Numbered from the stretch's first letter, positions 39,916-51,023 are shown. The stretch is 64,000 bases of DNA from Paenilisteria rustica (GCF_013820765.1 NZ_JABJVM010000002.1:186001-250000); one strand, 5' to 3'. Translations and numbers: made by a program. Notes: generated by a model not told the origin, from the letters alone.

Positions 39916-39962
39916 AATAAAAAGCATCATTTCTCTCTTTTAAAAGAAAAACAATGCTTTTC
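39916..39962 (-). terminator. Terminator of the deacetylase gene
   Basis: AAAAGCAT (39920-39927) pairs with ATGCTTTT (39954-39961); the A/T-rich interior (TTTCTCTCTTTTAAAAGAAA) can pair too. The T tract on the minus strand is short. Confidence 0.6.
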
Positions 39963-39964
39963 AA

Positions 39965-40852
39965 TCATAAACCAGGATCTTTTTTGAAGTTTTCGTGCAA
40001 AGTTTCGTTCTCATGATATGCTTGGAACATATACCCTTTGTCACGTAGCATTTTAATCACTTTTGGTAATGCATCCAATGTGTTTTTACGTTCGTGGAAC
40101 AGAATAACTAATGGTTCGTCACTACCTTCATATGCATTTACTTGAGACAGCACATTTTGATACACAGCACCTGAATTACCCGGACCATAACGCCAATCAT
40201 TACTATCAATATTCCAATCAACTAATCGGAAATCGTTTTGCTTCGTTTGCTCAACTTGATTCTTTGTGAGATACGTACTGCCATAAGGTGCTCGAATCAA
40301 GTTAGTACGAATTCCACTAATTTTTTCGAAATCATCACGCTCACGACTCATTTCACTAATAAACGTAGGATCCTTTTTGCGGTATAGTTTCTTCGAATTA
40401 TGTGTGTAGCTATGTAATCCAATTACAAAACCACTATCAATCATGCGTTGATATGTTTCTTTATCAGCATTTGCAAACTCGTTTCCAACGAAGAAAAAAG
40501 ATGCAGGAGCTTTCTCTTTTTCAAGAACTTCTAAAAATTGCTTCAAATGTATACTTGGTCCATCATCGAATGTTAAGTAAACAACTTTTTTTCCTGCTGC
40601 TGGCCCTGGCGGATCTTTCGGCACAGAACTAATGCTTTTTTGCTTAGGCGGTACTTTCCAGTGTTGTACAGAAACGGCTTCCGCTTTTAGTACGAGTAAT
40701 TCTTTAGATGAAGCGCTATTTGTAAATACATTATTTGTTAAGGCTAAGCCCCCAATGGTTAATACAACTGTCGCTAAAACAATAGCAATAAGCCACTTAA
40801 ATTTTGATGACTTACTGTTTCTTGCCGTTCTGGAGCTTCTATTTTTTCTCAT
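39965..40852 (-). CDS. Membrane-anchored polysaccharide deacetylase (NodB domain)
   Basis: A 295-residue cell-surface enzyme. A basic N-terminus (MRKNRSSRTARNSKSSKFK) leads into one membrane helix at about residues 20-42. The NodB catalytic domain starts near 85 with VVYLTFDDGPS (metal Asp), then HSYTHNSKKLY (metal His pair), RAPYGSTY, VDWNIDSNDW and VILFHERK. It resembles the B. subtilis YheN/YjeA-type and other PdaA/PgdA-like enzymes. It may remove acetyl groups from peptidoglycan or another surface glycan; which one is not clear. AAAGGAGG precedes the ATG. Confidence 0.92.
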   Translation of the reverse strand: MRKNRSSRTARNSKSSKFKWLIAIVLATVVLTIGGLALTNNVFTNSASSKELLVLKAEAVSVQHWKVPPKQKSISSVPKDPPGPAAGKKVVYLTFDDGPSIHLKQFLEVLEKEKAPASFFFVGNEFANADKETYQRMIDSGFVIGLHSYTHNSKKLYRKKDPTFISEMSRERDDFEKISGIRTNLIRAPYGSTYLTKNQVEQTKQNDFRLVDWNIDSNDWRYGPGNSGAVYQNVLSQVNAYEGSDEPLVILFHERKNTLDALPKVIKMLRDKGYMFQAYHENETLHENFKKDPGL

Positions 40853-40982
40853 TCATCATGGCCTCCTTTTTATTTCATATTATAATTTAAACATAGTTTA
40901 CGCTATAATTCAAGGATTAATAGTCGCAAAAGTAATTTTTTTGACACATAAAAATCCTTTTTGTAATCTTTAGGTAACAAAA

Positions 40983-41006
40983 GAGCGCAAAATGTCATTT
41001 GCGCTC
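40983..41006 (-). terminator. pflA terminator
   Basis: GAGCGCAAA, loop ATGTCA, TTTGCGCTC; TTTTGTT follows on the minus strand. Confidence 0.88.
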
Positions 41007-41015
41007 GGAATTTTA

Positions 41016-41762
41016 TCAATTATATTTTTGTGTTTCTAAAATCGTATTTGCCATCTTAACAACATCATCTTCAGGGGCTTCAATGCCTTCGAGCGGGTAA
41101 CGGATGCCAAGACTCTCCCACTTGTATACACCCATCGTATGATAAGGTAATACTTCTACGCGCTCTACATTCGGTAGCTGCGTAATAAATTCATGCAACT
41201 TCGTTAAATCTTCTGGATCATCCGTTTTTGTTGGGATTAACACATGACGAATCCAAATCGGTTGTTCTTTATCAGCAAGATATTGCGCAAAATCCAGAAT
41301 CGGCGCATTTGGACGCGTTGTTAATTTTAAATGTTTCTCAGGATTGATTTGCTTAATATCTAATAAAATTAAATCCGTAACTTCCATTAAGCGATCTAGT
41401 TTTTCGATAAACTCAGGATCTCTTGTAAAGCAACCACCACAAGAATCAATTGTCGTATGAATTCCAGCTTTTTTACAAAGCGTAAAGAGTTCAATAAGGA
41501 AATCCACTTGTAGCAAGGGTTCTCCCCCACTAACCGTAATTCCTCCACCTGAAGCATCCATGAAAGCCTTATACTTATAAGCCTCCTCGAAAACATCTTG
41601 AGCGGTTCTTTCCTCCCCAATTCCTATCTTCCACGTATCCGGATTATGACAAAATTGGCAACGCAATAAACAGCCCTGCATAAAAACAATAAAGCGAATA
41701 CCAGGACCATCAACAGTCCCCATTGTTTCTACGGAATGAACACGACCAATAACTTCAGACAT
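41016..41762 (-). CDS. pflA: Pyruvate formate-lyase activating enzyme
   Basis: A 248-residue radical-SAM enzyme that installs the glycyl radical on PflB under anaerobic conditions. The [4Fe-4S] motif is CLLRCQFCHNP (C-x3-C-x2-C), and GGGITVSGGEPLLQ is the SAM-binding GGE region. The start is 41762, since AAGGAAGAGGAG lies just before that ATG; a 20-codon extension has no site. In L. monocytogenes the gene is called pflC and follows pflB, as here, though a 250-base gap with repeats now separates the two. Confidence 0.96.
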   Translation of the reverse strand: MSEVIGRVHSVETMGTVDGPGIRFIVFMQGCLLRCQFCHNPDTWKIGIGEERTAQDVFEEAYKYKAFMDASGGGITVSGGEPLLQVDFLIELFTLCKKAGIHTTIDSCGGCFTRDPEFIEKLDRLMEVTDLILLDIKQINPEKHLKLTTRPNAPILDFAQYLADKEQPIWIRHVLIPTKTDDPEDLTKLHEFITQLPNVERVEVLPYHTMGVYKWESLGIRYPLEGIEAPEDDVVKMANTILETQKYN

Positions 41763-41890
41763 TTGACTCCTCTTCCTTTCAGGTAATAAATTTACAACAG
41801 ACAGGGATTGCAACAAACACAATCCCTAAGCCCAATGTTCTTCTCGGAGAACTTCAAAGTCCCCGCCTCACCAGGTTCCTCTGCATATTT

Positions 41891-41922
41891 AGGCTCTAAT
41901 TCGCTTTGTGCTTAAAGAGCCT
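41891..41922 (-). repeat. Family B repeat, copy 5
   Basis: AGGCTCT (41891-41897) pairs with AGAGCCT (41916-41922), with CATATTT before it. The interior differs from the other copies. Written in plus-strand order; a hairpin has no firm orientation. Confidence 0.65.
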
Positions 41923-41929
41923 AAACAAA

Positions 41930-41967
41930 GCGGAGTGTACGACCGTACATGAGCATCGGAACACCGC
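41930..41967. repeat. Core fragment of repeat family A
   Basis: GCGGAGTGTACGACCGTACA then TGAGCATCGGAACACCGC: the centre of copy A2 (GCGGAGTGTACGACTGTACA, then TGAGAACCGG) with the long arms missing. GCGG and CCGC can still close it. It directly follows B5. Confidence 0.68.
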
Positions 41968-42009
41968 TTTTAACGACGGAGATCAATGTTTCTCGGTTCG
42001 ATGAATGAC

Positions 42010-44241
42010 TTACATAGATTCGTGCATGGTACGATGTATTACATCCAATTGTTGCTCACGCGTTAATTTAATGAAGTTAACAGCATAACCAGATACACGA
42101 ATTGTTAATTGTGGATATTCTTCTGGGTGATCCATCGCGTCAAGCAATGTGTCACGATTGAAGACGTTGATATTTAAATGGTGACCCATCTTCGTTGAGT
42201 AACCATCAAGCATAGCTACAAGATTGTTAATTTGTGATTCATCTTCGCGACCTAATGCTTTTGGCACGATAGAGAATGTATTCGAAATACCATCTTGTCC
42301 ATATTCATATGGAAGTTTTGCAACGGATGATAAGGAAGCTAAAGCGCCTTTTGTATCGCGGCCATGCATTGGATTTGCCCCAGGTGCGAATGGTTCGCCA
42401 GCGCGACGTCCGTCTGGTGTGTTACCAGTTTTCTTACCGTATACAACGTTTGATGTGATAGTAAGAACAGATGTTGTATGAACAGAATCACGGTATGTTT
42501 TATGTTTTCTTACTTTCGTCATGAACGCTTTTAGAAGTTCAACAGCGATTTCATCTACGCGATCATCGTTGTTTCCGTATTTAGGATAGTCACCGATGAT
42601 TTCGAAATCAATAGCGATACCATTTTCATCACGGATTGGTTTTACTTGCGCATGTTTGATAGCACTTAGAGAATCGGCTGCAACAGAAAGTCCAGCGATA
42701 CCAGTTGCCATTGTACGTAATACATGTGTATCATGGAGCGCCATTTCAAGGCGTTCGTACGCATATTTATCGTGCATGTAGTGGATAACATTTAATGTGT
42801 TTAGGTATAATTCTGCAATCCATTCCATCATTTCGTCAAATTTAACCATAACTTCTTCATAGTCGAGTACCTCGGATATAATCGGTTGGAAAGCTGGTCC
42901 AACTTGTGCTTTTGATTTCTCATCCACACCACCGTTGATTGCATAAAGTAAAGTTTTCGCAAGGTTGGCACGTGCGCCAAAGAATTGCATTTGTTTACCG
43001 ATACGCATTGCGGATACACAACATGCGATTCCGTAGTCGTCGCCCCATTTAGGACGCATAACATCATCGTTTTCATATTGGATAGCGCTTGTTTTGATAG
43101 ACATTTTAGCACAGAATTTCTTGAATCCTGATGGTAATTGAGTCGACCAAAGTACGGTTAAGTTTGGCTCAGGAGCTGGTCCTAAGTTGTTTAGTGTGTG
43201 CAAGAAACGGAAGGAGTTCTTCGTTACAAGCGGTAGGCCATCTTCTGAAATACCACCAATTGATTCTGTTACCCATGTTGGATCCCCAGAGAATAATTCG
43301 TTGTAGTCAGGTGTACGAGCAAATTTCACAAGGCGTAGTTTCATAATGAAATGATCCACGATTTCTTGTGCTTCTACTTCTGTTAACGTACCATTGCGAA
43401 GATCGCGTTCTACGAAGATATCAAGGAATGTAGACGTACGACCTAAACTCATTGCTGCTCCGTTTTGTTCTTTAATCGCTGCAAGATAACCGAAGTATAA
43501 CCATTGGAAAGCTTCTTGCGCTGTTGTTGCTGGTTTAGAGATATCAAAACCGTGTTGCGCTCCCAATTGTTTTAATTCAGCTAATGCGCGGATTTGTTCG
43601 TTTAACTCTTCACGTAAGCGAATAATATCATCACTCATTGTGCGAAGTCCTGTGTTTTTCAAATCACTTTTCTTATCTTCAATCAAGCGATCCACACCGT
43701 ATAAAGCGACACGACGGTAGTCACCAATGATGCGTCCACGGCCGTATGCATCTGGAAGTCCAGTAATAATACCAGATTTACGAGCGGCACGCATTTCATC
43801 ATTATAAGCATCAAAAACACCTTGGTTATGCGTCTTGCGCCAATCTCTGAAAATGCTTGAGATTTCTTTGTCTACTTCATATCCGTAAGCTTCACATGCA
43901 AGCTCTGCCATACGGATTCCGCCGAATGGTTGTAATGAGCGTTTGAAAGGTACATCTGTTTGTACGCCTACTACTGTTTCTAAATCTTTGTTTAAGTATC
44001 CAGGATCATGTGATGTGATAGTCGATACGATTTTTGTATCCATATCTAGCACGCCGCCGTTTTCCCTTTCTTGCTTTGTTAAATCCATAACTTGATCCCA
44101 TAATTGCGATGTTGCATCTGTAGGACCTACTAGGAAAGTATCGTCACCTTCATACAATCTGTAGTTCTTCATAATAAAGTCTCTTACGTCAATTTCGTTT
44201 TCCCAGTTACCACCTGTAAATTCAAACCATTGTTCTTTCAT
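42010..44241 (-). CDS. pflB: Formate C-acetyltransferase (pyruvate formate-lyase)
   Basis: A 743-residue glycyl-radical enzyme that splits pyruvate with CoA to acetyl-CoA and formate during anaerobic growth. The radical glycine lies in RVSGYAVNF near residue 716, and the catalytic pair of cysteines in [10 protein letters not shown] near 406. The start is ATG 44241, eight bases behind GGAGG; the GTG before it is too close. pflA lies downstream on the same strand. On the minus strand an extended -10 (TGGTATGAT, 44323-44331) may serve it. I looked for CcpA or Rex boxes and found only loose matches. Confidence 0.97.
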   Translation of the reverse strand: MKEQWFEFTGGNWENEIDVRDFIMKNYRLYEGDDTFLVGPTDATSQLWDQVMDLTKQERENGGVLDMDTKIVSTITSHDPGYLNKDLETVVGVQTDVPFKRSLQPFGGIRMAELACEAYGYEVDKEISSIFRDWRKTHNQGVFDAYNDEMRAARKSGIITGLPDAYGRGRIIGDYRRVALYGVDRLIEDKKSDLKNTGLRTMSDDIIRLREELNEQIRALAELKQLGAQHGFDISKPATTAQEAFQWLYFGYLAAIKEQNGAAMSLGRTSTFLDIFVERDLRNGTLTEVEAQEIVDHFIMKLRLVKFARTPDYNELFSGDPTWVTESIGGISEDGLPLVTKNSFRFLHTLNNLGPAPEPNLTVLWSTQLPSGFKKFCAKMSIKTSAIQYENDDVMRPKWGDDYGIACCVSAMRIGKQMQFFGARANLAKTLLYAINGGVDEKSKAQVGPAFQPIISEVLDYEEVMVKFDEMMEWIAELYLNTLNVIHYMHDKYAYERLEMALHDTHVLRTMATGIAGLSVAADSLSAIKHAQVKPIRDENGIAIDFEIIGDYPKYGNNDDRVDEIAVELLKAFMTKVRKHKTYRDSVHTTSVLTITSNVVYGKKTGNTPDGRRAGEPFAPGANPMHGRDTKGALASLSSVAKLPYEYGQDGISNTFSIVPKALGREDESQINNLVAMLDGYSTKMGHHLNINVFNRDTLLDAMDHPEEYPQLTIRVSGYAVNFIKLTREQQLDVIHRTMHESM

Positions 44242-44618
44242 CACGGAAACCTCCTACGTTTCATTGTTCGTTTATGAGCGTTAAAAATTGAGCAAAGCTA
44301 CCCAAGTAACTTCTATACTGTTATCATACCACAAATAAAAAATAATGCTACAGTTTTCACATAAAAAAATTAGCGCTTTTTTATCAAATTTAAGTGCTTC
44401 CATTCCTTTTTCAACGCTAAGTGATTGGTATCACATAATTTCCTAGATTGTTATGATTATTAAGTAAGTACAAAAATAATTTAGTTGCAACATTGTAACA
44501 TTCCTGTACTATTCGAAATTCAGCTTTCTGTTATAATACAGATTTGTTTTCAGGGGCTCTGTATCAAATCAGCTATTGTTGTCGCGTAATCTCTTGATAA
44601 TATTAAAAAAACTAACCT
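44242..44618. other. Gap between rbsK and pflB
   Basis: No gene is supported. It holds the pflB promoter region, an A/T-rich stretch, a palindromic CTGTTATAATACAG (44529-44542) that reads as a -10 on both strands, and the rbsK terminator. Confidence 0.55.
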
Positions 44619-44635
44619 CTACTTTTCGAGATTAG
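44605..44635 (-). terminator. rbsK terminator overlapping the gene's end
   Basis: CTAACCTC (44612-44619) pairs with GAGATTAG (44628-44635), with TTTTTTT next on the minus strand. The rbsK stop codon lies at the edge of the loop. Confidence 0.85.
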
Positions 44636-45479
44636 CTTCTATATCTTTTAAAAATGGCATCCCAGCTTGAGCTCCGATTTTTGTGGTACTTTGTGCCGCT
44701 GCTTGATTAGCAAAACGAACAGCGGCATGCAATGACTTTCCATTAGTAATAGCAACCGCGAAAGCACCGTTAAACGTATCCCCTGCCCCGGTAGAATCCT
44801 TGACTTCGACATCTATTGTAGCAATATCCACGTTTCCATCAGCCTCGCATACCCGAACCCCATTTTTTCCTCGAGTTACAAGTAGTGCTTTCGTATTCCC
44901 ATGCAAAATATCCTCTGGTAGCTGCTTGAATTCCGTCTCATTTGGCGTCAAGTAGGTTATCTTCTGCAAAAAAGCAACCGGAAAACGATCTACAGGCGCA
45001 GGGTCAAACACAGTTGGTATCCCGTGATCCATCGCAATATCCACCGCGCGCTCAACCACCCAAAAAGGAATCTCATTTTGTAACAATACAATCGAAGCCT
45101 CTGCAATAATCTCCTCGAGCAGCAAGTCATCCGACCAAGCATTGTTCGCCCCAGGAGCAACGATAATTCGATTATCTCCGCGTTCCCGCAAAATCATCGC
45201 CAAACCAGTCGTCACATCGACACTGCGCACATGCGTCACATCGATACAATAGGAATTCAGATTCGCCAGAGCATCCGCTCCAAACGCATCGTTTCCAATC
45301 ATACCGACCATCACGACATCGCCACCGAGTTTTGCAGCAGCCACCGCTTGATTCGCGCCCTTTCCTCCTAGTGAAATCACTGCATCCTGCCCTTTCACTG
45401 TTTCCCCAAGCTCCGGCATTCCAGCCAGTTCCGTCGCAATATCCATATTAATACTTCCAATAACAACAATCTTTCCCAT
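44619..45479 (-). CDS. rbsK: Ribokinase (PfkB family)
   Basis: A 286-residue PfkB-type sugar kinase: GSINMDI at the N-terminus, GGKGANQAVAAAKLG (substrate site), GMIGNDAFG, and the C-terminal anion-hole motif DSTGAGDTFNGAFA with catalytic Asp near residue 237. These are the standard ribokinase signatures; ribose is the likely substrate. It sits 12 bases after glpP and seems to be read from that operon. No ribose transporter or rbsD is adjacent, so it is unusual in this place; L. monocytogenes, as I recall it, has no kinase between glpP and pflB. Confidence 0.9.
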   Translation of the reverse strand: MGKIVVIGSINMDIATELAGMPELGETVKGQDAVISLGGKGANQAVAAAKLGGDVVMVGMIGNDAFGADALANLNSYCIDVTHVRSVDVTTGLAMILRERGDNRIIVAPGANNAWSDDLLLEEIIAEASIVLLQNEIPFWVVERAVDIAMDHGIPTVFDPAPVDRFPVAFLQKITYLTPNETEFKQLPEDILHGNTKALLVTRGKNGVRVCEADGNVDIATIDVEVKDSTGAGDTFNGAFAVAITNGKSLHAAVRFANQAAAQSTTKIGAQAGMPFLKDIEANLEK

Positions 45480-45491
45480 CTTCCTAATCCC

Positions 45492-46037
45492 TCATTTCCA
45501 AAGTGATTTTTGAGATGTCGTGATAGCCGTTGCTTTCGCTGCTAAAATTTCGTCGACTTGTGCCTGCGTTGTAATCAAGCCACCCGCGATGACAGGAATG
45601 TGAAGCAGCTCCGTCATTTGTTCCACCATCGTAGGCAAAATTCCAGGCAATAATTCAATATAGTCCGGTTTTATTTTCTGAACTAGCGCCGTTCCTTTCG
45701 TAAATGCGCTCGAATCCAGCATGAATAATCGCTGAATTGCGAGCACTTTATGTTGTTTCGCTTTTAAAATGACATTTCCTCTTGTTGAAATAATGCCTGC
45801 TGGACGAACATCTTGACACAAGAAGTCCACCGCATATTCATCATTTTTTAAACCGTGAATTAAATCGGCGTGTAAGATGACTTTTTTACCACCAGAAGCG
45901 GCCAAATTTACGAGCGATTTCAGTTGCCCAACCTGTGTTTCTAACATCACCATATATTCCGCATCCAAGCTGAGAATTTTCTCAACATCCCGATGATTAT
46001 GTGCGGCAGGTATGACTGTTTGACCTTTAAACGACAT
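45492..46037 (-). CDS. glpP: Glycerol-3-phosphate responsive antiterminator
   Basis: A 181-residue protein of the GlpP family: VIPAAHNHRDVEKILSLDAEYMVMLETQVGQLKSLV, VILHADLIHGLKNDEYAVDFL, GIISTRGNVILKAKQHKVLAIQRLFMLDSSA, and DYIELLPGILP. The family binds glycerol-3-phosphate and lets RNA polymerase pass terminators in glp mRNA leaders. GGAGAG precedes the ATG. It lies 21 bases behind mutL, the order recalled for L. monocytogenes. Its targets are not in this window. Confidence 0.94.
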   Translation of the reverse strand: MSFKGQTVIPAAHNHRDVEKILSLDAEYMVMLETQVGQLKSLVNLAASGGKKVILHADLIHGLKNDEYAVDFLCQDVRPAGIISTRGNVILKAKQHKVLAIQRLFMLDSSAFTKGTALVQKIKPDYIELLPGILPTMVEQMTELLHIPVIAGGLITTQAQVDEILAAKATAITTSQKSLWK

Positions 46038-46058
46038 GCGATTCTCTCCTTTAAAATT

Positions 46059-47894
46059 TTACATAATACGCTTAAACATTTTTTCGAGTTCATACGTCGA
46101 ATAAGAAATGATAACAGGTCGGCCATGTGGGCAGGTGAACGGATCGTTTGCCTCACGTAATGTATCCAGCAACTTTTCCATATCCGCCTGCGTTAAATAA
46201 TGATTCGCTTTAATCGATTTCTTGCAACTCATCATAATCGCCGCATCCTCACGCAATTTGTGAATACTAACCTGTGGCTTCGTGAGCGCCTCGTCTAAAA
46301 TATCACGCAACGTACTCTCTTCCTCGCCCTTAGGCAACCACGTCGGATGCTCCCGAATAATAAAGCTATTTTGCCCAAAATTCTCGAGAAAAACACCAAC
46401 CTCTTCTAATTTCGCTTTTTGATCCCGTAATTTAATAAACTCATCCGTCGAAAAATCAAGAACAATCGGAACGAGTAACTGCTGCAATTCCCGATCCACT
46501 TCGCCAATCTTTTCCCGATAAAACTCATACTTAATCCGTTCTTGCGCTGCGTGCTGATCAATTAAGTACATCCCCGTCTCGTTTTGCGCCACAATATAGG
46601 TTGCATGAACTTGACCAACAGGGTACATTTTTGGCATCCGTTCTTTGACTTCAGCTGGTTTAGCCTCTTCCATGCTAGGTGTTGCATCATATTCCGCAAA
46701 TGCTTCGTTAATAAAGAGCGGTGGTTCATCCGGTAACGCGTCACTCGTTGGCAATTCTGTTTGAGTTGTAGGTGCAGTTGAATAGGTCGGAGTTGCACTC
46801 TCTTTTGGCAATTCCACCACATCCTCTTCCGCCTCTTTATCAAAGTTTATCGCTAACTGCTCCGAGGCTAACTTTTGCCGTTTCGAAGGCGCGGCATCAG
46901 GAATCAACTGCTCCTTATGAAACGCGGCTTTCAACGTGCTCGCGATAAACTGCCCCAGCTCACCTTCCTTACTCAAACGAACCTCCAATTTGGCAGGATG
47001 CACATTCACATCCACAATCAATGGATCCATTTCAATCTGCAAAACTAAAATTGGAAAGCGACCAATCGGAAGCAGCGTATGATACCCATCCTGGATTGCC
47101 CGAACAAGCGCATAGTTCTTAATAAAACGGCCATTTACGATCGTCGAAATATAGTTACGGTTGGAGCGATTAACCTCAGGCAAAGCCGCATATCCCTTCA
47201 ATTTAAAATCCAGCGACTCCGCTTGAATCGGAATCATTTTTTTCGCCACAGCAAGTCCATAAATCGAAGCCATCACCTGCTGCAAGTCGCCATTCCCATT
47301 CGTTTTCAGCAAACTTTTCCCATTATGCGAGAAACGAAAGCTAATCTCCGGATGCGACAAAGCTAACCGATTCATAATATCCGTAATATTCCCAAGCTCC
47401 GTATGCAAACTCTTCAAGTACTTCAAACGTGCTGGCGTATTGAAAAATAGATTAGAAACCTGAATCTCTGTCCCTTTTCTAGCTTGGGCACTATGTTTCT
47501 CAACTTCTTTCCCGCCTTCTACAACAATCTTGGTCCCCGCACCATCACCCGTCGCAGTCGTCATCTCTAAAAATGAGACCGAGGCAATACTCGGCAAAGC
47601 TTCCCCGCGAAAGCCTAGCGTATGCACGCGAAACAAATCATGTTCATTCTTAATCTTACTCGTAGCATGGCGCTTAAAGGCAACGGAGACCTCTTCCGCG
47701 CGAATCCCGACACCATTATCGATAATTGTAATCTTATTCAGACCGCCTTCTTCCACAAGCACATCAATAACGGTGCTTTTAGCGTCAATCGCGTTTTCAA
47801 CGAGTTCCTTCACGACAGAAGCAGGGCGTTCGACTACTTCACCAGCCGCTATTTTATTCGATAAGGCATCGGTTAATTCGATAATGTGAGCCAT
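46059..47894 (-). CDS. mutL: DNA mismatch repair protein MutL
   Basis: A 611-residue GHKL ATPase and nickase of mismatch repair. The N-terminal ATPase motifs are [15 protein letters not shown] and [17 protein letters not shown]. The acid/proline-rich linker (about residues 330-420) leads to a C-terminal domain. The endonuclease motif [12 protein letters not shown] is present, as expected where MutH is absent, and the C-terminus has the CPHGRPV zinc-site motif. AAGGTGAAG precedes the ATG. It follows mutS by 20 bases in the same operon. Confidence 0.97.
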   Translation of the reverse strand: MAHIIELTDALSNKIAAGEVVERPASVVKELVENAIDAKSTVIDVLVEEGGLNKITIIDNGVGIRAEEVSVAFKRHATSKIKNEHDLFRVHTLGFRGEALPSIASVSFLEMTTATGDGAGTKIVVEGGKEVEKHSAQARKGTEIQVSNLFFNTPARLKYLKSLHTELGNITDIMNRLALSHPEISFRFSHNGKSLLKTNGNGDLQQVMASIYGLAVAKKMIPIQAESLDFKLKGYAALPEVNRSNRNYISTIVNGRFIKNYALVRAIQDGYHTLLPIGRFPILVLQIEMDPLIVDVNVHPAKLEVRLSKEGELGQFIASTLKAAFHKEQLIPDAAPSKRQKLASEQLAINFDKEAEEDVVELPKESATPTYSTAPTTQTELPTSDALPDEPPLFINEAFAEYDATPSMEEAKPAEVKERMPKMYPVGQVHATYIVAQNETGMYLIDQHAAQERIKYEFYREKIGEVDRELQQLLVPIVLDFSTDEFIKLRDQKAKLEEVGVFLENFGQNSFIIREHPTWLPKGEEESTLRDILDEALTKPQVSIHKLREDAAIMMSCKKSIKANHYLTQADMEKLLDTLREANDPFTCPHGRPVIISYSTYELEKMFKRIM

Positions 47895-47914
47895 CTAAAC
47901 TTCACCTTGCTTTC

Positions 47915-50509
47915 TTATTGTTTCGCCTTTTTCTGTAAATCATAGAGCGTCGACATCGCGTCCATCGGCGTCATATGCATCAAATCAATATTTTTAATGA
48001 CTTTTATTAAAGACTGTTCTTGCTTCGTCCGCACCGTTTTTTCTTCAATCGGGAACATCGATAACTGCACTTCCTCATGTGTTTCAGGCGCACTCACAGC
48101 AGTTTCGGCAGGCACGATAATCTTCTCCTCCGAACTCTCCAACTGCTCTAAAATATGACGCGCCCGACCAATCAATTTTTGTGGAAGGTTGGCAAGCTCG
48201 GCAACATGAATCCCGTAACTCTTATCTGCTGGACCATCCTCAATTTTGTGAAGAAACACGACTTTCCCATCCTCTTCTACGGCGCTAACATGCACATTAT
48301 GCATATGAGGTAACGTCTCATCCAAAACGGTCAACTCGTGATAATGCGTGGAAAACAATGTCTTAGCATGCACTTCCTCGTGGATATACTCGATAATCGC
48401 TTGCGCCAGAGCCATTCCATCATACGTCGCCGTCCCACGCCCAATCTCATCAAACAGAATCAGACTATCCGCCGTTGCATTCACAATCGCATTACGCGCC
48501 TCCAACATCTCCACCATAAACGTACTCTGCCCAGCAATCAAGTCATCCGCAGCACCAATCCGTGTGAAAATTTGATCGAAAACTGGCAACGTCGCTTGTT
48601 CCGCAGGGATATAACAACCGACCTGCGCCATAATCGCCGTAAGCGCAATCTGACGCATATACGTACTTTTACCAGACATATTCGGTCCAGTTATCAATAA
48701 CATACCACGCGACTCGTTCATCACACAGTCGTTCGCTACATAGCTCTGCGTCCCCATCACTTTTTCCACCACAGGATGGCGTCCTTGAATGATTTCCAAA
48801 TGCCCCGTCTTATTCATAGCCGGCTTCACAAAATGATTGTTCTCACTAATATTAGCAAAACTCTGCAGGCAGTCAATTTCACTGATCACCTTCGCCAATT
48901 TTTGCAGACGTTCAATATATTCCTTCACCGTTTCGCGAACCGCAATAAACAGTGAATATTCCAGCTCAATACTTTTTTCTTCTGCATCCAAAATCAGGCG
49001 TTCTTTTTCCTTCAAATCAGGCGTGATATAACGCTCCGCATTCGTCAACGTTTGCTTGCGTTCATATCGATTTTCCGGCAATGCCGCAATGTTTGCCTTC
49101 GTAACCTCAATATAATAGCCAAATACCCGATTAAAGCCCACTTTTAGCGATTTAATCCCAGTCAATTCGCGCTCTTGGCGTTCCAATTCCGCAATCCATG
49201 TTTTCCCGTTACGACTGGCATCCCGATATGTATCTAACTCCGCGTTATAGCCATCCTTGATAATCCCACCCTCGCGAATCGAAATTGGAGGCGACTCATT
49301 AATCGAGCGTTCCAACACATCAGCAAGCGCATCACACGGATCAATCTCATCAATAATTCGCGTCAAATTCGGCTGATTCATCGCTTTAAGCGTTTCCTTC
49401 ACAAGCGGCACCTGATACAGCGAATTCTTCAACTGAATCAAATCACGCGCATTCACATTTCCATAAGCTACACGCCCAGCCAAACGCTCCAAATCATAGA
49501 CCTGTTTCAACAAGTCCATCAATTCCATCCGTTCAAAATAATGGTTGATAAAACTGTTCACATCCTGTTGGCGCGCCTCAATCGCATCCAGGTGAATAAG
49601 CGGACGATCAATCCACTGCTTCAACAAACGCCCACCCATCGCGGTCTTCGTTTGATCCAGCAACCACAATAACGTCCCTTGCTTACCCTTCCCACGAATC
49701 GACTCCGACAGCTCCAAATTGCGCTTCGAATAATAGTCCATTTTCATATATTGACTCGTCTCATAGTGAACCGTCTTCTGCAAATGCGACAAATCACGTT
49801 TTTGCGTATCAATAAAATAATTCAGCAATTTCGCAATCGCTTTTTTCTCAATCGGATGAATCGTGTTCGTGACCAAACTTTCGTATCCGCTCGGCAAATC
49901 ATTATTATTCTCATACGAAATAAAGAGTCCCAGCTGCTCACGAACCGCTTCCGGAAACGCCTCACTAAACTCAATCCCCACGACCATTTCCTTCGCAGAC
50001 AACGTCGTCAACTCATTAATCAGGCGATCCTCACCCATCGCAAGCACCGTCGATTTTAGCTCACCTGTTGAAAGATCACAATAAGCAAAGCCATATTCCT
50101 TCTCGTCATGCTGAAAAACCGCCGCAATAAAATTGTTCTCCTTCTCCTTCAAGCCCTTCGACTCCATCATCGTCCCCGGAGAAATCAGCTGAACTACTTC
50201 ACGTTTCACCATACCTTTGGCAAACTTCGCGTCTTCCACCTGTTCGCAAATTGCCACCTTGTAACCTTTATCAATCAACGTATCTATGTAACCCGCAGCC
50301 GCATGATAAGGCACGCCGCACATTGGAATCGGATTATCCGAATTACCAGCACGAGCCGTCAACGTTATTTCCAAAATTTGTGACGCTTGTATCGCATCTT
50401 CAAAAAACATCTCATAGAAATCCCCTAATCGGAAAAACAGAAATGCATCTTTATAATTTTCCTTAATCGCTAAGTATTGTTTCATCATCGGCGTCACTTC
50501 TACAGCCAT
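47915..50509 (-). CDS. mutS: DNA mismatch repair protein MutS
   Basis: An 864-residue mismatch-recognition ATPase. The N-terminal mismatch-binding Phe-x-Glu motif is seen as [13 protein letters not shown]. The C-terminal ATPase has [13 protein letters not shown] (near 610), [24 protein letters not shown] and FSTHYHELT. The start 50509 is preferred over an upstream TTG because AAGGG lies about ten bases before the ATG. On the minus strand an extended -10 (TGTTATAAT, 50557-50565) lies about 48 bases upstream. mutL, glpP and rbsK follow in the same direction. Confidence 0.97.
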   Translation of the reverse strand: MAVEVTPMMKQYLAIKENYKDAFLFFRLGDFYEMFFEDAIQASQILEITLTARAGNSDNPIPMCGVPYHAAAGYIDTLIDKGYKVAICEQVEDAKFAKGMVKREVVQLISPGTMMESKGLKEKENNFIAAVFQHDEKEYGFAYCDLSTGELKSTVLAMGEDRLINELTTLSAKEMVVGIEFSEAFPEAVREQLGLFISYENNNDLPSGYESLVTNTIHPIEKKAIAKLLNYFIDTQKRDLSHLQKTVHYETSQYMKMDYYSKRNLELSESIRGKGKQGTLLWLLDQTKTAMGGRLLKQWIDRPLIHLDAIEARQQDVNSFINHYFERMELMDLLKQVYDLERLAGRVAYGNVNARDLIQLKNSLYQVPLVKETLKAMNQPNLTRIIDEIDPCDALADVLERSINESPPISIREGGIIKDGYNAELDTYRDASRNGKTWIAELERQERELTGIKSLKVGFNRVFGYYIEVTKANIAALPENRYERKQTLTNAERYITPDLKEKERLILDAEEKSIELEYSLFIAVRETVKEYIERLQKLAKVISEIDCLQSFANISENNHFVKPAMNKTGHLEIIQGRHPVVEKVMGTQSYVANDCVMNESRGMLLITGPNMSGKSTYMRQIALTAIMAQVGCYIPAEQATLPVFDQIFTRIGAADDLIAGQSTFMVEMLEARNAIVNATADSLILFDEIGRGTATYDGMALAQAIIEYIHEEVHAKTLFSTHYHELTVLDETLPHMHNVHVSAVEEDGKVVFLHKIEDGPADKSYGIHVAELANLPQKLIGRARHILEQLESSEEKIIVPAETAVSAPETHEEVQLSMFPIEEKTVRTKQEQSLIKVIKNIDLMHMTPMDAMSTLYDLQKKAKQ

Positions 50510-50556
50510 TCCAACCAACCCTTTTTCTCTTTGTTTAAAAGTTATTTTGTCCCTCT

Positions 50557-50565
50557 ATTATAACA
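50557..50565 (-). promoter_or_regulatory. Extended -10 of the mutS operon
   Basis: TGTTATAAT on the minus strand fits TGnTATAAT; no clear -35 is needed with an extended -10. Confidence 0.5.
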
Positions 50566-50610
50566 CAATCAAGCTATATCATGAAGAAAAGACGAGTTTT
50601 GAACAGAAAG

Positions 50611-50642
50611 AAACGATGTAGTAATCAAGCACCACATCGTTT
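50611..50642 (-). terminator. Terminator between ricA and mutS
   Basis: AAACGATGT, 14-base loop, ACATCGTTT, with CTTTCTG on the minus strand, starting five bases after the ricA stop. Confidence 0.75.
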
Positions 50643-50647
50643 CATCC

Positions 50648-51004
50648 TTATTCCTGTAACTGAGAAGTCACCTTATAGCTAATTTCGTGTGTGATGGCTT
50701 GCAACAAATCATTCGCTTCCTCTTGGGAACGCCTGAATTCCTGCACAATTGGCAAATGGTCGATTTCAGCTGTTAATGCATCGATGCCGTCCTCGGTTTG
50801 CTTTACCGCTCCGAATTTCTGATAATGTTCTAAATTGACCGCTTCCTTTTGTAATTTCTTGATGTCACCAACTTTGGCGGCCACTTTTTGATTCGTATTA
50901 ATTTTCGCTTCCGCCGCACGGTAAAATGCAACAGCCTCCGTTGCTTGGAGCGCTGTTTTTAACTCCTGCGCCTTGGCGATTATTTCTTCTTTTTGGTAGG
51001 TCAA
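50648..51004 (-). CDS. ricA: RicA/YmcA (YlbF/YmcA family RNA-processing regulator)
   Basis: A 118-residue helical protein of the YlbF/YmcA family. In B. subtilis YmcA (RicA) joins YlbF and YaaT in a complex that promotes RNase Y cleavage of mRNA and affects competence and biofilm. The pattern AVAFYRAAEAKINTNQKVAAKVGDIKKLQKEAVNLEHYQKFGAVKQTEDGID...EFRRSQEEANDLLQAI is the family's helical core. The start is TTG, nine bases behind GGAGG. It follows ymdB and is near rny, in line with a shared RNA-turnover job. Confidence 0.9.
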   Translation of the reverse strand: MTYQKEEIIAKAQELKTALQATEAVAFYRAAEAKINTNQKVAAKVGDIKKLQKEAVNLEHYQKFGAVKQTEDGIDALTAEIDHLPIVQEFRRSQEEANDLLQAITHEISYKVTSQLQE

Positions 51005-51023
51005 CGTGTGACACCTCCTTTAA

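Noticed and set aside
44242-44618. CcpA or Rex operator before pflB
   Set aside because: Only loose matches (for example TGAAAACTGTAGCA on the minus strand) were seen, too far from consensus to list.
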